Origin: Oscillospiraceae bacterium | GTDB taxonomy: Bacteria; Bacillota; Clostridia; Oscillospirales; Oscillospiraceae | Reading direction: 5' to 3' | DNA: 13,150 bases | Assembly: GCA_031261245.1 (NCBI GenBank) | Contig: JAISKU010000054.1 | Location: 1-13,150, forward strand | Shown here: one piece after another, positions 1 to 7,548 of the stretch | Numbering within the stretch: position 1 is the first letter of the stretch | Layout: each line of letters begins with the position of its first letter | Program-made: the position numbers and the translations under genes | Notes under the pieces: generated by a model | What the model saw: only the letters and a program-made list of their open reading frames with translations | Database searches by the model: none | What the model was told of the DNA's origin: nothing

Positions 1-531
1 CCCCACGGGCAGGCCGGCGGCATGACCGTTTTCCGCCCGCAGGAGGACAAATCCTTCGCGTCGCGCAGCGAGATGTTTGAGCAGATAATCTCCTCGCTCG
101 GCGGGCGCGTCGCGGAGCAGCTCATGCTCGACGACATCTCCTCCGGCGCGTCGTCGGATATTCAGAGCGCGTCGGCAATAGCCCGCGCGATGGTGACGAA
201 GTACGGCATGAGCGAGGCGCTCGGCCCCATCTCCTTTGACGACAGCAGCCACAGCGTTTTCATCGGGCGCGATTTCTCGCACACCAAGAGCTATTCGGAG
301 AAAACCGCCTCCATAATCGACGATGAGGTGAAGCGCATCTTCGACGCGGCCGTCGCAAAGTGCGAGCAGGTGCTGAGTGATAAGCGCGAGCTGCTTGTGC
401 TGACCGCCGAATACCTGCTGAAGAACGAGACGATGGACGGCGAGAAGTTCAAGGCGCTGTGTGAGAGCGGCTATGTGGCGGAGCGGGAGGAGAATGAGGA
501 ATTCCCGGAGTTCCCCACCGTTGAGGAATAG
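1..531 (+). CDS. ftsH: ATP-dependent zinc metalloprotease FtsH, C-terminal part (5' truncated by window)
   Basis: This is the last 176 residues of an FtsH-type membrane-anchored AAA+ protease, which degrades unassembled or damaged membrane proteins and some soluble regulators. The frame is open from base 1 (reads PHGQAGGM), so the gene starts outside the window. What is visible is the C-terminal half of the M41 peptidase domain. The 'GQAGG' turn is followed by a helix reading GGRVAEQLML and the motif SSGASSD. The Asp of that motif (bases 157-159) corresponds to the third zinc ligand of FtsH. The helical segment IARAMVTKYGMSEALGP is also typical of the family. The AAA+ domain and the HEXGH motif would lie upstream. 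The protein ends in an acidic tail (EEFPEFPTVEE). A strong terminator follows 14 bases after the stop, so ftsH is transcriptionally separated from the next operon. Confidence 0.95.
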   Translation, partial: PHGQAGGMTVFRPQEDKSFASRSEMFEQIISSLGGRVAEQLMLDDISSGASSDIQSASAIARAMVTKYGMSEALGPISFDDSSHSVFIGRDFSHTKSYSEKTASIIDDEVKRIFDAAVAKCEQVLSDKRELLVLTAEYLLKNETMDGEKFKALCESGYVAEREENEEFPEFPTVEE

Positions 532-545
532 CATTCATACAATTC

Positions 546-581
546 AAAGTCGGTACGGCGCAACGCCGTACCGACTTTTTT
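546..581 (+). terminator. Rho-independent terminator of ftsH
   Basis: A perfect 15-bp inverted repeat (546-560 pairing with 564-578) closes a 3-base loop CAA. A run of six T follows (576-581), partly overlapping the stem end because the stem begins with AAA. It lies 14 bases after the ftsH stop codon and should end that transcription unit. Confidence 0.95.
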
Positions 582-615
582 GTAAAATCAAGTGAAATAT
601 TTTACAAAAAAGGTA

Positions 616-644
616 TTGACAAGGCGTTTCGGACGTGTTACGCT
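616..644 (+). promoter_or_regulatory. Predicted sigma-A promoter of the riboswitch operon
   Basis: A perfect -35 box TTGACA (616-621) is followed by a 17-base spacer and a weak -10 TACGCT (639-644), which is preceded by TG at 636-637 (extended -10). Transcription would start near 651, about 20 bases before helix P1 of the riboswitch. The weak -10 hexamer (3 of 6 matches) is offset by the TG extension and the ideal spacing. A second TTGACA at 656-661 is less suitable because its transcript would miss the 5' strand of P1. Confidence 0.65.
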
Positions 645-667
645 CTGAGCGCACTTTGACAATTTAA

Positions 668-862
668 TACGTTGTGGCTTCACGGCTTACGTTTAGGGCG
701 ATGCCGTGGGGATGAACAAGGGAAATCATGGCGGAAAACTCCGCCATACTGTAACGCATGAGCATGTGTCCGTGACGAAAGTCGGTCATTGGGGAAACCC
801 GAGAAGGCTGGACGCACTGCGCGAGTTATACTCAGATTGCGAAGTCAGGAGACCTACACGCT
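668..862 (+). promoter_or_regulatory. Cobalamin (B12) riboswitch aptamer
   Basis: The 3' side carries a near-consensus B12 box (843-855, AGTCAGGAGACCT preceded by GA). Upstream, in the expected order, are GGGAAATCATGG (720-731), a hairpin arm pair GGCGG/CCGCC, the core ACTGTAACG (748-756), and a closed arm in which TGTCC (767-771) can pair with GGAC (809-812) around CATTGGGG and GAGAAGG. Helix P1 can be drawn between 670-677 and 854-860, with U673 bulged and one G-U pair. A further hairpin pairs CACGGC (681-686) with GCCGTG (703-708). This order matches the cobalamin riboswitch family (Rfam RF00174), which binds adenosyl- or other cobalamins and normally switches off uptake or synthesis genes. 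The subclass and ligand form cannot be told by eye. The ends are approximate. Confidence 0.9.
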
Positions 863-864
863 GT

Positions 865-896
865 CGGCGCTTCCGGGATTTTCCCGGGAACCGCCG
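865..896 (+). promoter_or_regulatory. GC-rich leader hairpin between aptamer and terminator
   Basis: CGGCG (865-869) pairs with CGCCG (892-896). Inside it, TTCC pairs with GGAA and GGGA with TCCC around a short T-rich loop, with one C-C mismatch and one bulged G. It has no T tract after it, so it is unlikely to terminate on its own. It may act as a pause or as the peripheral hairpin that contacts the aptamer (the P13-type element of cobalamin riboswitches). That role is inference. Confidence 0.6.
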
Positions 897-908
897 TATT
901 CATTCATG

Positions 909-940
909 CCGCAACTGTTTGGTTGCGGTTATTTTATTTT
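909..940 (+). terminator. Riboswitch expression-platform terminator (attenuator)
   Basis: The stem CCGCAAC (909-915) pairs perfectly with GTTGCGG (922-928) around a 6-base loop and is followed by the T-rich tract TTATTTTATTTT (929-940). It lies upstream of the first structural gene, between the B12 aptamer and the ribosome binding site, so it is an attenuator rather than an end-of-gene terminator. Its 5' arm is complementary to bases 671-677, the 5' strand of aptamer helix P1 (one G-U pair). This supplies a plausible antiterminator when P1 is not formed. Confidence 0.85.
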
Positions 941-966
941 GCAAACAAAATTGAGGAGACATAGCC

Positions 967-3900
967 ATGAAAAAATTATCACGCAAGATACTCTGCCTCG
1001 CGCTCACGGCTCTTATGCTGCTGGGTATGCTGCCCGTCGGCGCGTTCGCGGGCGGTGAACCCGTCACCGTGTCCGTGAGCTATCAGAACAGCGACGCCGG
1101 CTTCGTCACGGCGCGGCAGAGCGTCGCGCTCACACCCGGCCTCGCGGCGAGCTACGGCTACAGCTACGCCTCAACCGTCGGAGAGGACGACGTCACGGCG
1201 CTCGACGCGCTCGTCGCCGTCCACAGGCAAATCTTCGGCGAGGACGTCGCGGACAACCTCACGGTAAACGCCGCGAGCGGCTCCGTTACGAAGGTCATGG
1301 GCGGCGCGGACAGCGCGAGCGGGCTGGTTTTCTATGTGAACGGCGGCGTTCCGGGCGACGGCGCCGGCGTGTTCTACACGATTACCGAGACCGTGCTACA
1401 CGACGGCGACGTCATCGAGTTCTTCATCTATCAGGACACGTCCTATTGGGGCGACTACTACGCGTGGTTTGAGCAGGGTGGAAACAAGGTCGAGGCCGTG
1501 TCCGCGACGGCGGGAGTGCCTTTAGAACTAACCATCAATGGATATATGGCTATGTGGGCGATGTTCGGATACGACCTTGATGACTATACATATCCAATCG
1601 AGGACGCCGCAATCGTCACAGTTGACGAGGACGGTCTGTTCGGTGAGCCGCTCGCCGTCTCCGACGAGGATGGCAAGGCGACGCTCACCTTCCCCGCTGC
1701 CGGGACATACATACTCTCGGCGTATGACGTGTCCGGCTACGACACTCCCCTCATGTCACCGTGGCTCGTCGTGACCGTCACGGAAGCGCCGCCCGCGCCG
1801 ACGCATTTGTTTACGGTTGACGCGAGCGGAACGCTGACAAAGGTGACTAACCTCGACGGAAGCAAGGCGACGGGCGTCGTAATCGTCCCCGCAGTCGTGG
1901 ACGGCATAACGGTTAAAACAATACCCCTCAACACCGCGGTATTCCAGAGCAACACGGGCGTCACCAAGGTCACGCTCCCGAACACGGTCACGACGATAGC
2001 GCAGGGCGCGTCAACAACGGGCGCGTTCAGGGGCTGCACAAACCTGGAGGAGATAGTGTTCGCGGACGGCGGCGCGGATAAGCTCACAATCGGAGATCAG
2101 GCGTTCAGAGACGACAAGGCGCTGAAATCCGTCACGCTGCCGACGACGCGCGCGACGCAAATCGGCACAAACACCGCCGGCAGCAACGGCAACGTGTTCA
2201 ACAACTGCACCACGCTCACGGACATCAACCTCGGCGACAGCAAGGTCACGTCAATCGGCGCCGTGTCGTTCTCCGGTTGTACCGCGCTCAAAAGCGTGAC
2301 GTTTCCGGCGACGCTGACAATACTTGTAGGCGGAACCGCAAGCGGCACGTTCAGGAATTGCACGAGTCTTGAAACCATTACCTTCAAAAACGGCGGAACC
2401 GCGCCGCTGAACATCGGTTCTTACGCGTTCCAGGTATTAACCGAAACGACAAACCTGAAAACAATCGTATTTCCGACCGACAGGCCTATAACAATCGGTA
2501 CGCGCGCGTTTGGCGGTAACACAAAGCTGTCGTCAGTCAACCTCGGCGATTGCGTAATTGCGTCAATCGGCTCGATCGCGTTCGTAAACTCGGCGCTCAC
2601 GAGCGTCACAATTCGCAGCAGGGACGCGGTTATTGACCCGAACGCGTTTGAGAGCACCGTGCCGCTGACGCTGTACGGCTGGTACGGCTCCGACGCGCAG
2701 GCGTGCTCCGCGAGCGCGAACGTGACGTTCATCGCGCTCGACGATACGGGCATCTCCTCCGAGGGCGACTTTATCGTCACCGACGGCGGCGAGCTCATCG
2801 ACTATATCGGCAGCGCCACGGAGGTACATATCCCCGCCGCCGTGAACGGCGTCACCGTCACGAAGCTCAATCAATACGCGCTGCACGCGCACAAGGACAT
2901 CACGTATCTGGACATTCAGGCGCAGATTACGGAGATCGGCGCTTCCGCGTTCTCCGGCTTCAACGCGCTGGAGAGTATCACGATGCCGGAGACGATTGCG
3001 AAGCTCGGCGCGTCCGCGTTTGAGGGGTGCTCCGCGCTGACGAAGATCACCTTCGGCGAGAGCAGCAGTCTTGTTGAGATCGGCGACCGCGCGTTCTACG
3101 GCGATTCCGCGCTGCTGTATATCGACCTGCCGCAGACGCTCAAAACCCTCGGCGTGCGCGCCTTTTTCGGAACGGGATTCCAATACATAGAGCTTCCGGA
3201 CAGCTTGACGAGCATCGGCAACTACGCGTTTGCGAGCAGCAAGCTCATTGAGTTTGAATTGTCCCCCGCACTCGCCGCCAACGCGACGCTCGGCACCCAT
3301 CTGTTCAACGGCAGCGCACAGCTGGCGAAGGTCACGCTCCCCGAGGGGCTGACCGCGATCAGCACCGGCTGGTTTTCCGGCTGCACATCGCTGAAGGCGA
3401 TTGACATCCCGTCAACCGTGACGTCAATCGGGGCGAACGCGCTCCAGAACTCCGGATTAACAAGTCTTGTCGTCCCCGCCGGGGTCACGGTAATCCCGAA
3501 CGTACTTGCGGCCGGTTCGACGCGCCTTGAGACGGTGACGCTTCTCGGTGACGTCACGTCAATCGGAGAAACGACGTTCAGCAACTGCGCCGCTCTGCGG
3601 GAGATTAATATCCCCGCGACAGTCAAGAGCGTGAGCGGTTGGGCGTTCACAAATTGCACTTCTCTGAAAGAGGTTATACTGCCGCAGGGGTTGGAAACGC
3701 TCGGAAGCTCTGTATTCAGCGGCGCGTCGGGGCTTGAGGCGCTCGTAATTCCCGCGTCCGTCACGACAATCGGCACAAACCTCGTGCAGAACTGCGACGC
3801 CGCAAAGCTGAATATCTACGTTGAGCGCGGCAGCTTTGCCGACGGCAACGTGAATATCAAGCCCGGCACGTTCCGCTACCCGGACATCGAGGTCAAGGCG

Positions 3901-6900
3901 GAGGTTCGCGGCGCGGCGGCTCCGTACAGCGACGCGGCGCTTGCCGTTTTGCGCGGCGCGGCGGCAATCCCCGGTCTGCCGAACGCCGTACCGGGCTACC
4001 GCGTGGGCGTCCTCGACGCTCTTGTGGCGGTAAGCGGCGCCATCGGCGGCGATATCGTCGTTGAAAACGGCAAAATCACGGAGATATTCGGCGTGGAGGC
4101 CGGTAACGCGGGCTTCACGCTCAACGGCTCTCCCCTCGCGATCTCCTACGCCGCGACAACCGCGATCGAGGAGGGCGACACGCTCCTGTTCTTCACGGGA
4201 AAGACCGACGGCGGCGAGGATCAGGGCATAGCGTGGTTTGAGTTCGGCGGCGCGGAGTCGAACGCACTCGTTCTCGCGCCGGGCCGCAGCTATACGCTGA
4301 AGCTCACCTCGGCAAGCGGCCCTGTCGCCAATATGCCCGTCTACGCGCTCGGCGTCTCGGGCGAGCCCGTAGGCGCGCCGATAGGCACGACCGGTAGCGA
4401 CGGGAATGTGACAATCACGTTCGCCGACTCGGGTAACTACACCATCGCGGGCGTAGACGCGAACAACAGGTATTTCTTCAGCCGCCTTGAGGCGACCGTA
4501 TACTCTCCGGATTTGACGTTGCAGTCGCTTGTGTTCGCCGGCACTCCGGCGTTTGACGTGAGCTCCGCGCTCTCGAACGGCTTCACGGCCGGTCAATTCG
4601 TTGAGGAAGCGACCCTCGGCAACGTCACAAGCTACAACGTATATGTGAACGCCGACACAACGGGCTTGCGCTTCTCCTCCGCAGGTCTGCGCGACCTTGA
4701 AAACGCGCAGCTCAAGACGCTGTCCGTCTATCTCGGCGGCTCCGACGCCCCGATGGCGGGCGCGGCGGATTTGAAGCCCGGCGCGAACGGCGCGTACGCG
4801 ATTCCCGCGTTTTCGTTCGCAGGTGACAGCCTGAGCGTGTCTGTCGTCCTCCGCTTCTCGGAGAACGGACAGGATTTCGTTCAGACGTATGACATAACCG
4901 TCATCAGGGACGCGGGCGCAATGGCGCAGTACGCGGGCTTCCTCGATATCCGCGGGGCGAACCGCACGTCGCTGTCAAAAACTTACTCGCGCGATATCAC
5001 GTCGGCGGCAATCTACTACGACAAGGGCATGACGACGGCGTATCTCGACATCAAGGTGGAGCGGGACGTCGAGGTCTATCTCGACGGCACAGCGCTCACG
5101 GGCGGCAGCGCGCCTGTCGCGGAGAACGGCAGACAGGTCGTGACGTACCGCGCGGTTCTCGCCGACTTCACGAGGAGCTACGTTATCACGACGAAGCTCG
5201 GCGGCGTCGAGGGCGGCACGTTTACGGTCACCTCCTTCACGGCGAAATCCCCGTATGACGGCGTATACACTCCGGACAGTATCGCGGGCTACATGCAGGC
5301 TCCCGGTCAATTCTCCGCCAGTACCCCGTGGGCGACGCTTATATCAAACACGGCGTGGAGCAAGTTCTTCTCGCTCGGCGGGTTCGGCGGCTACGTCGAT
5401 TACTACTACGAGGAGGCCATCACAAACGACCCGAACAACCCCTACGGCGTGGATTTCATCATCTACGGCAACGCGTTCTCCTCCGGAGGCGCGGGTGAGG
5501 CCGCGGGCGTGCAGGTGTCGAGCGACGGCGTCACCTGGTACGACCTCGCCGGTCAGCGCCATTACGAGCTGTCCTCCCACTACGACACGGCGACGCTGCT
5601 TGACGGCAGCACAATCGAGAGCTTCCTGATCGCGCGCGCCGGTGAAAACGGACACAAGAGCGGATATCCCACGAAAACGCAGTTCGGCTACGCCGACATC
5701 GCCGCGTGCTCCGAAAACGCGAACGGTGAGGGCACCTATTACGTCAATGCGCGCGCCGGGAATCCGTATCGCGACACGACGGTGAGAGAAAATCTCGTGG
5801 TAGGCGACGGCTTTGACCTCGCGTGGGCGGTGGACAAAGCCGGAAAGCCCGTTGATCTGCCGGATGGTATCCACTACATCCGCGCGCAGAACGTCATCGA
5901 CGTCGGAAACAACGGCTCGCTCGGCGAGGTGTCGCCCGAAATCGGCACCGTCACGCGCGTGAATCCCGACACGCGGCTCTCCCCCGTCGGCGTGACAGAG
6001 GCTCCGTCGGCGCTAACCGTGAACGGGCAGGATATCCTCCCGCTGGCGCCCGTGTACAGCGTCAGCGGCGGCGCGGTGAAATACTATGAGCTCGACCTGA
6101 ACAAATCCGGTACCGTGGTCGATGTGCGCGTCACGGGCGGCGCGGACGACAACATCTTCGTAAACATGGAGCGCTATACCGGCGCTGCGGAATACTCCGG
6201 CCTTTTGGACGCGAGCGGCAGCCGCACGGTGCGTGTGATAGTGCAGAGCGGCAACAGGCAACCCGTAATCTACGTCATAAGCTGCGCGAACGGCGACAAC
6301 TCCGAAAAGAACGCCGATCTCGGCTCCATAATCCTCGCGCCGGGCGATACCGCGCTCACAAAGAGCGGAAACAGCTACACGGCGACAGTCGCGAACAACG
6401 TGGAAAAGGTGACGCTCAATGTAAGCGCGCTCAACCCGGCGGCCGCGATCGCGCTCGACGGCGCGGCGATCACGCACAACGAAGCGACGCCTCCCCTCCC
6501 GCTCGCCGTCGGCGCGAACAGCTTCTCCGTGACGATTACCTCCACGGACGGCAGCGTGACGGCGACATATCCCGTCGTCATCACGAGAAGCGCCGCAAAT
6601 CAGCCGCCGACGGGCGGCGGGCAGCAGCCAAAGACCATCACCGTGACCTTTACGTTTACGGGCGACGACCTGCACTATGTCAACGCGGGCAATCTCGGGA
6701 CGCACAGGGCGCACGACTGGATTTCCGCGACGAGCGTCACCGTGCCGGAGGGCTCGACCGTCAAATACGTGACGGATCTGCTGCTGTATAACGCGGGCGT
6801 CGAGTTCCACACGGCGGGCGGCACGTATATCGACAAGGTGAGAAATCCGCTCACCGGCGAGTGGCTCGCGGAGATGGACAACGGCCCGAATTCGGGGTGG

Positions 6901-7548
6901 ATGTACAAGCACAACAACACGATCGCGTCCCGGGGCTACGCCGAGCGCGTCCTGCGCGACGGCGACACTGTGGTCTGGTTCTACACCGACGACTACGTCA
7001 AGGAGACCGGATACGAGAACGCTTTCTGGGATTCCAACCCGGCCGGCGGCTCCGACGACGACACCGAAATCGGCGACGAAAAAGCGCCTCTCGCGGACGG
7101 CAAATTCGTCACGTTTGACGACGTGCGGGACATCGACTGGTTCTACGCCGCGATTGTCTACGCGGTGGAAAACGGGCTGATGAACGGCGTCGGCGACAAC
7201 AAATTCGCCCCGAACGCGAAGCTGACGCGCGCGATGCTGATTACGGTTCTCGCGCGCTACGCCGGAGTTGACACGACAGGCGGCGCGACATGGTACGAAA
7301 AGGCGCTCGAATGGGGCGTCGCGCAGGGCATCACGGACGGCACGAATCCGGACGGGTATATCACGCGCCGTCAGCTCGTGACGATGCTCTACCGGTTCGC
7401 GAAAATCGGCGAGGACGGCTGGGGCGGCGAGGCGATGGCGTGGGCGAAGTCGGAGAAGATACTAAACGACGGACGCGGTGAGGACACCGCGACGCGCGCC
7501 GAGGTCGCGACTATATTGCAGAGATTTATTGAGGGCTTGGACAAATGA
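967..7548 (+). CDS. Giant SLH-anchored surface protein with transcobalamin-like (DUF4430) modules and BspA-type LRR array
   Basis: 2193 aa, secreted. The start is ATG 967 with AGGAG at 954-958, eight bases upstream. Residues 1-28 are a Sec signal peptide ending in AFA. Approximate domain order: DUF4430-like module (30-165; TALDALVAV at 77-85, FYVNGG, then DGDVIEF) plus an Ig-like unit (170-275); BspA-type LRRs (281-971); second DUF4430-like module with VLDALVAV at 1015-1022 plus an Ig-like unit; cadherin-like beta sandwich (about 1182-1317); an unassigned beta-rich surface module with GVDFIIYGNAF near 1495; another cadherin-like unit (1782-1875); canonical DUF4430 (1889-2012; NSGWMYK at 1975-1981, DGDTVVWFYT); three SLH repeats (2050-2190) that should bind a cell-wall polymer. 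The first two SLH repeats have TRAM and TRRQ in place of the usual TRAE; the third keeps TRAE. It is the first gene behind the B12 riboswitch and overlaps the next gene by 4 bases. A corrinoid-related surface role is inferred from riboswitch and domains; LRR adhesion targets are unknown. Confidence 0.9.
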   Translation: MKKLSRKILCLALTALMLLGMLPVGAFAGGEPVTVSVSYQNSDAGFVTARQSVALTPGLAASYGYSYASTVGEDDVTALDALVAVHRQIFGEDVADNLTVNAASGSVTKVMGGADSASGLVFYVNGGVPGDGAGVFYTITETVLHDGDVIEFFIYQDTSYWGDYYAWFEQGGNKVEAVSATAGVPLELTINGYMAMWAMFGYDLDDYTYPIEDAAIVTVDEDGLFGEPLAVSDEDGKATLTFPAAGTYILSAYDVSGYDTPLMSPWLVVTVTEAPPAPTHLFTVDASGTLTKVTNLDGSKATGVVIVPAVVDGITVKTIPLNTAVFQSNTGVTKVTLPNTVTTIAQGASTTGAFRGCTNLEEIVFADGGADKLTIGDQAFRDDKALKSVTLPTTRATQIGTNTAGSNGNVFNNCTTLTDINLGDSKVTSIGAVSFSGCTALKSVTFPATLTILVGGTASGTFRNCTSLETITFKNGGTAPLNIGSYAFQVLTETTNLKTIVFPTDRPITIGTRAFGGNTKLSSVNLGDCVIASIGSIAFVNSALTSVTIRSRDAVIDPNAFESTVPLTLYGWYGSDAQACSASANVTFIALDDTGISSEGDFIVTDGGELIDYIGSATEVHIPAAVNGVTVTKLNQYALHAHKDITYLDIQAQITEIGASAFSGFNALESITMPETIAKLGASAFEGCSALTKITFGESSSLVEIGDRAFYGDSALLYIDLPQTLKTLGVRAFFGTGFQYIELPDSLTSIGNYAFASSKLIEFELSPALAANATLGTHLFNGSAQLAKVTLPEGLTAISTGWFSGCTSLKAIDIPSTVTSIGANALQNSGLTSLVVPAGVTVIPNVLAAGSTRLETVTLLGDVTSIGETTFSNCAALREINIPATVKSVSGWAFTNCTSLKEVILPQGLETLGSSVFSGASGLEALVIPASVTTIGTNLVQNCDAAKLNIYVERGSFADGNVNIKPGTFRYPDIEVKAEVRGAAAPYSDAALAVLRGAAAIPGLPNAVPGYRVGVLDALVAVSGAIGGDIVVENGKITEIFGVEAGNAGFTLNGSPLAISYAATTAIEEGDTLLFFTGKTDGGEDQGIAWFEFGGAESNALVLAPGRSYTLKLTSASGPVANMPVYALGVSGEPVGAPIGTTGSDGNVTITFADSGNYTIAGVDANNRYFFSRLEATVYSPDLTLQSLVFAGTPAFDVSSALSNGFTAGQFVEEATLGNVTSYNVYVNADTTGLRFSSAGLRDLENAQLKTLSVYLGGSDAPMAGAADLKPGANGAYAIPAFSFAGDSLSVSVVLRFSENGQDFVQTYDITVIRDAGAMAQYAGFLDIRGANRTSLSKTYSRDITSAAIYYDKGMTTAYLDIKVERDVEVYLDGTALTGGSAPVAENGRQVVTYRAVLADFTRSYVITTKLGGVEGGTFTVTSFTAKSPYDGVYTPDSIAGYMQAPGQFSASTPWATLISNTAWSKFFSLGGFGGYVDYYYEEAITNDPNNPYGVDFIIYGNAFSSGGAGEAAGVQVSSDGVTWYDLAGQRHYELSSHYDTATLLDGSTIESFLIARAGENGHKSGYPTKTQFGYADIAACSENANGEGTYYVNARAGNPYRDTTVRENLVVGDGFDLAWAVDKAGKPVDLPDGIHYIRAQNVIDVGNNGSLGEVSPEIGTVTRVNPDTRLSPVGVTEAPSALTVNGQDILPLAPVYSVSGGAVKYYELDLNKSGTVVDVRVTGGADDNIFVNMERYTGAAEYSGLLDASGSRTVRVIVQSGNRQPVIYVISCANGDNSEKNADLGSIILAPGDTALTKSGNSYTATVANNVEKVTLNVSALNPAAAIALDGAAITHNEATPPLPLAVGANSFSVTITSTDGSVTATYPVVITRSAANQPPTGGGQQPKTITVTFTFTGDDLHYVNAGNLGTHRAHDWISATSVTVPEGSTVKYVTDLLLYNAGVEFHTAGGTYIDKVRNPLTGEWLAEMDNGPNSGWMYKHNNTIASRGYAERVLRDGDTVVWFYTDDYVKETGYENAFWDSNPAGGSDDDTEIGDEKAPLADGKFVTFDDVRDIDWFYAAIVYAVENGLMNGVGDNKFAPNAKLTRAMLITVLARYAGVDTTGGATWYEKALEWGVAQGITDGTNPDGYITRRQLVTMLYRFAKIGEDGWGGEAMAWAKSEKILNDGRGEDTATRAEVATILQRFIEGLDK
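1807..3879 (+). repeat. BspA-like leucine-rich repeat array (LRR_5), protein-level repeats in two blocks
   Basis: Residues 281-971 of the giant surface protein are built from repeats of about 23 residues or slightly longer. The pattern is roughly 'VTSIGxxAFxGCxxLKxVxxP', about two dozen copies by eye, degenerate at DNA level. Two blocks can be seen. Each opens with a similar cap: 'LFTVDASGTLTKV...GITVKTI' from residue 281 and 'DFIVTDGGELIDY...GVTVTKL' from residue 601. This family occurs in surface adhesins of Treponema, Bacteroidetes and many Clostridia. Ligands vary and cannot be predicted here. Confidence 0.88.

Noticed and set aside
656..684. A second perfect TTGACA (656-661) as an alternative promoter.
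   Set aside because: There is no good -10 at 16-18 bases, and its transcript would begin near 690, removing the 5' strand of riboswitch helix P1.
706..1058. Two short plus-strand open frames across the leader (706-954 and 789-1058).
   Set aside because: They lie on the riboswitch and the terminator, lack ribosome binding sites, and their products are Arg- and His-rich with no recognisable features. The bases are explained by RNA structure.
2563..6912. Long minus-strand open frames (for example 2563-3300, 3559-4596, 6013-6912) opposite the giant surface gene.
   Set aside because: They are mirror frames of GC-rich coding sequence: Arg/Val/Ala-rich products, no domains, no start signals, while the plus-strand frame has clear domains throughout.
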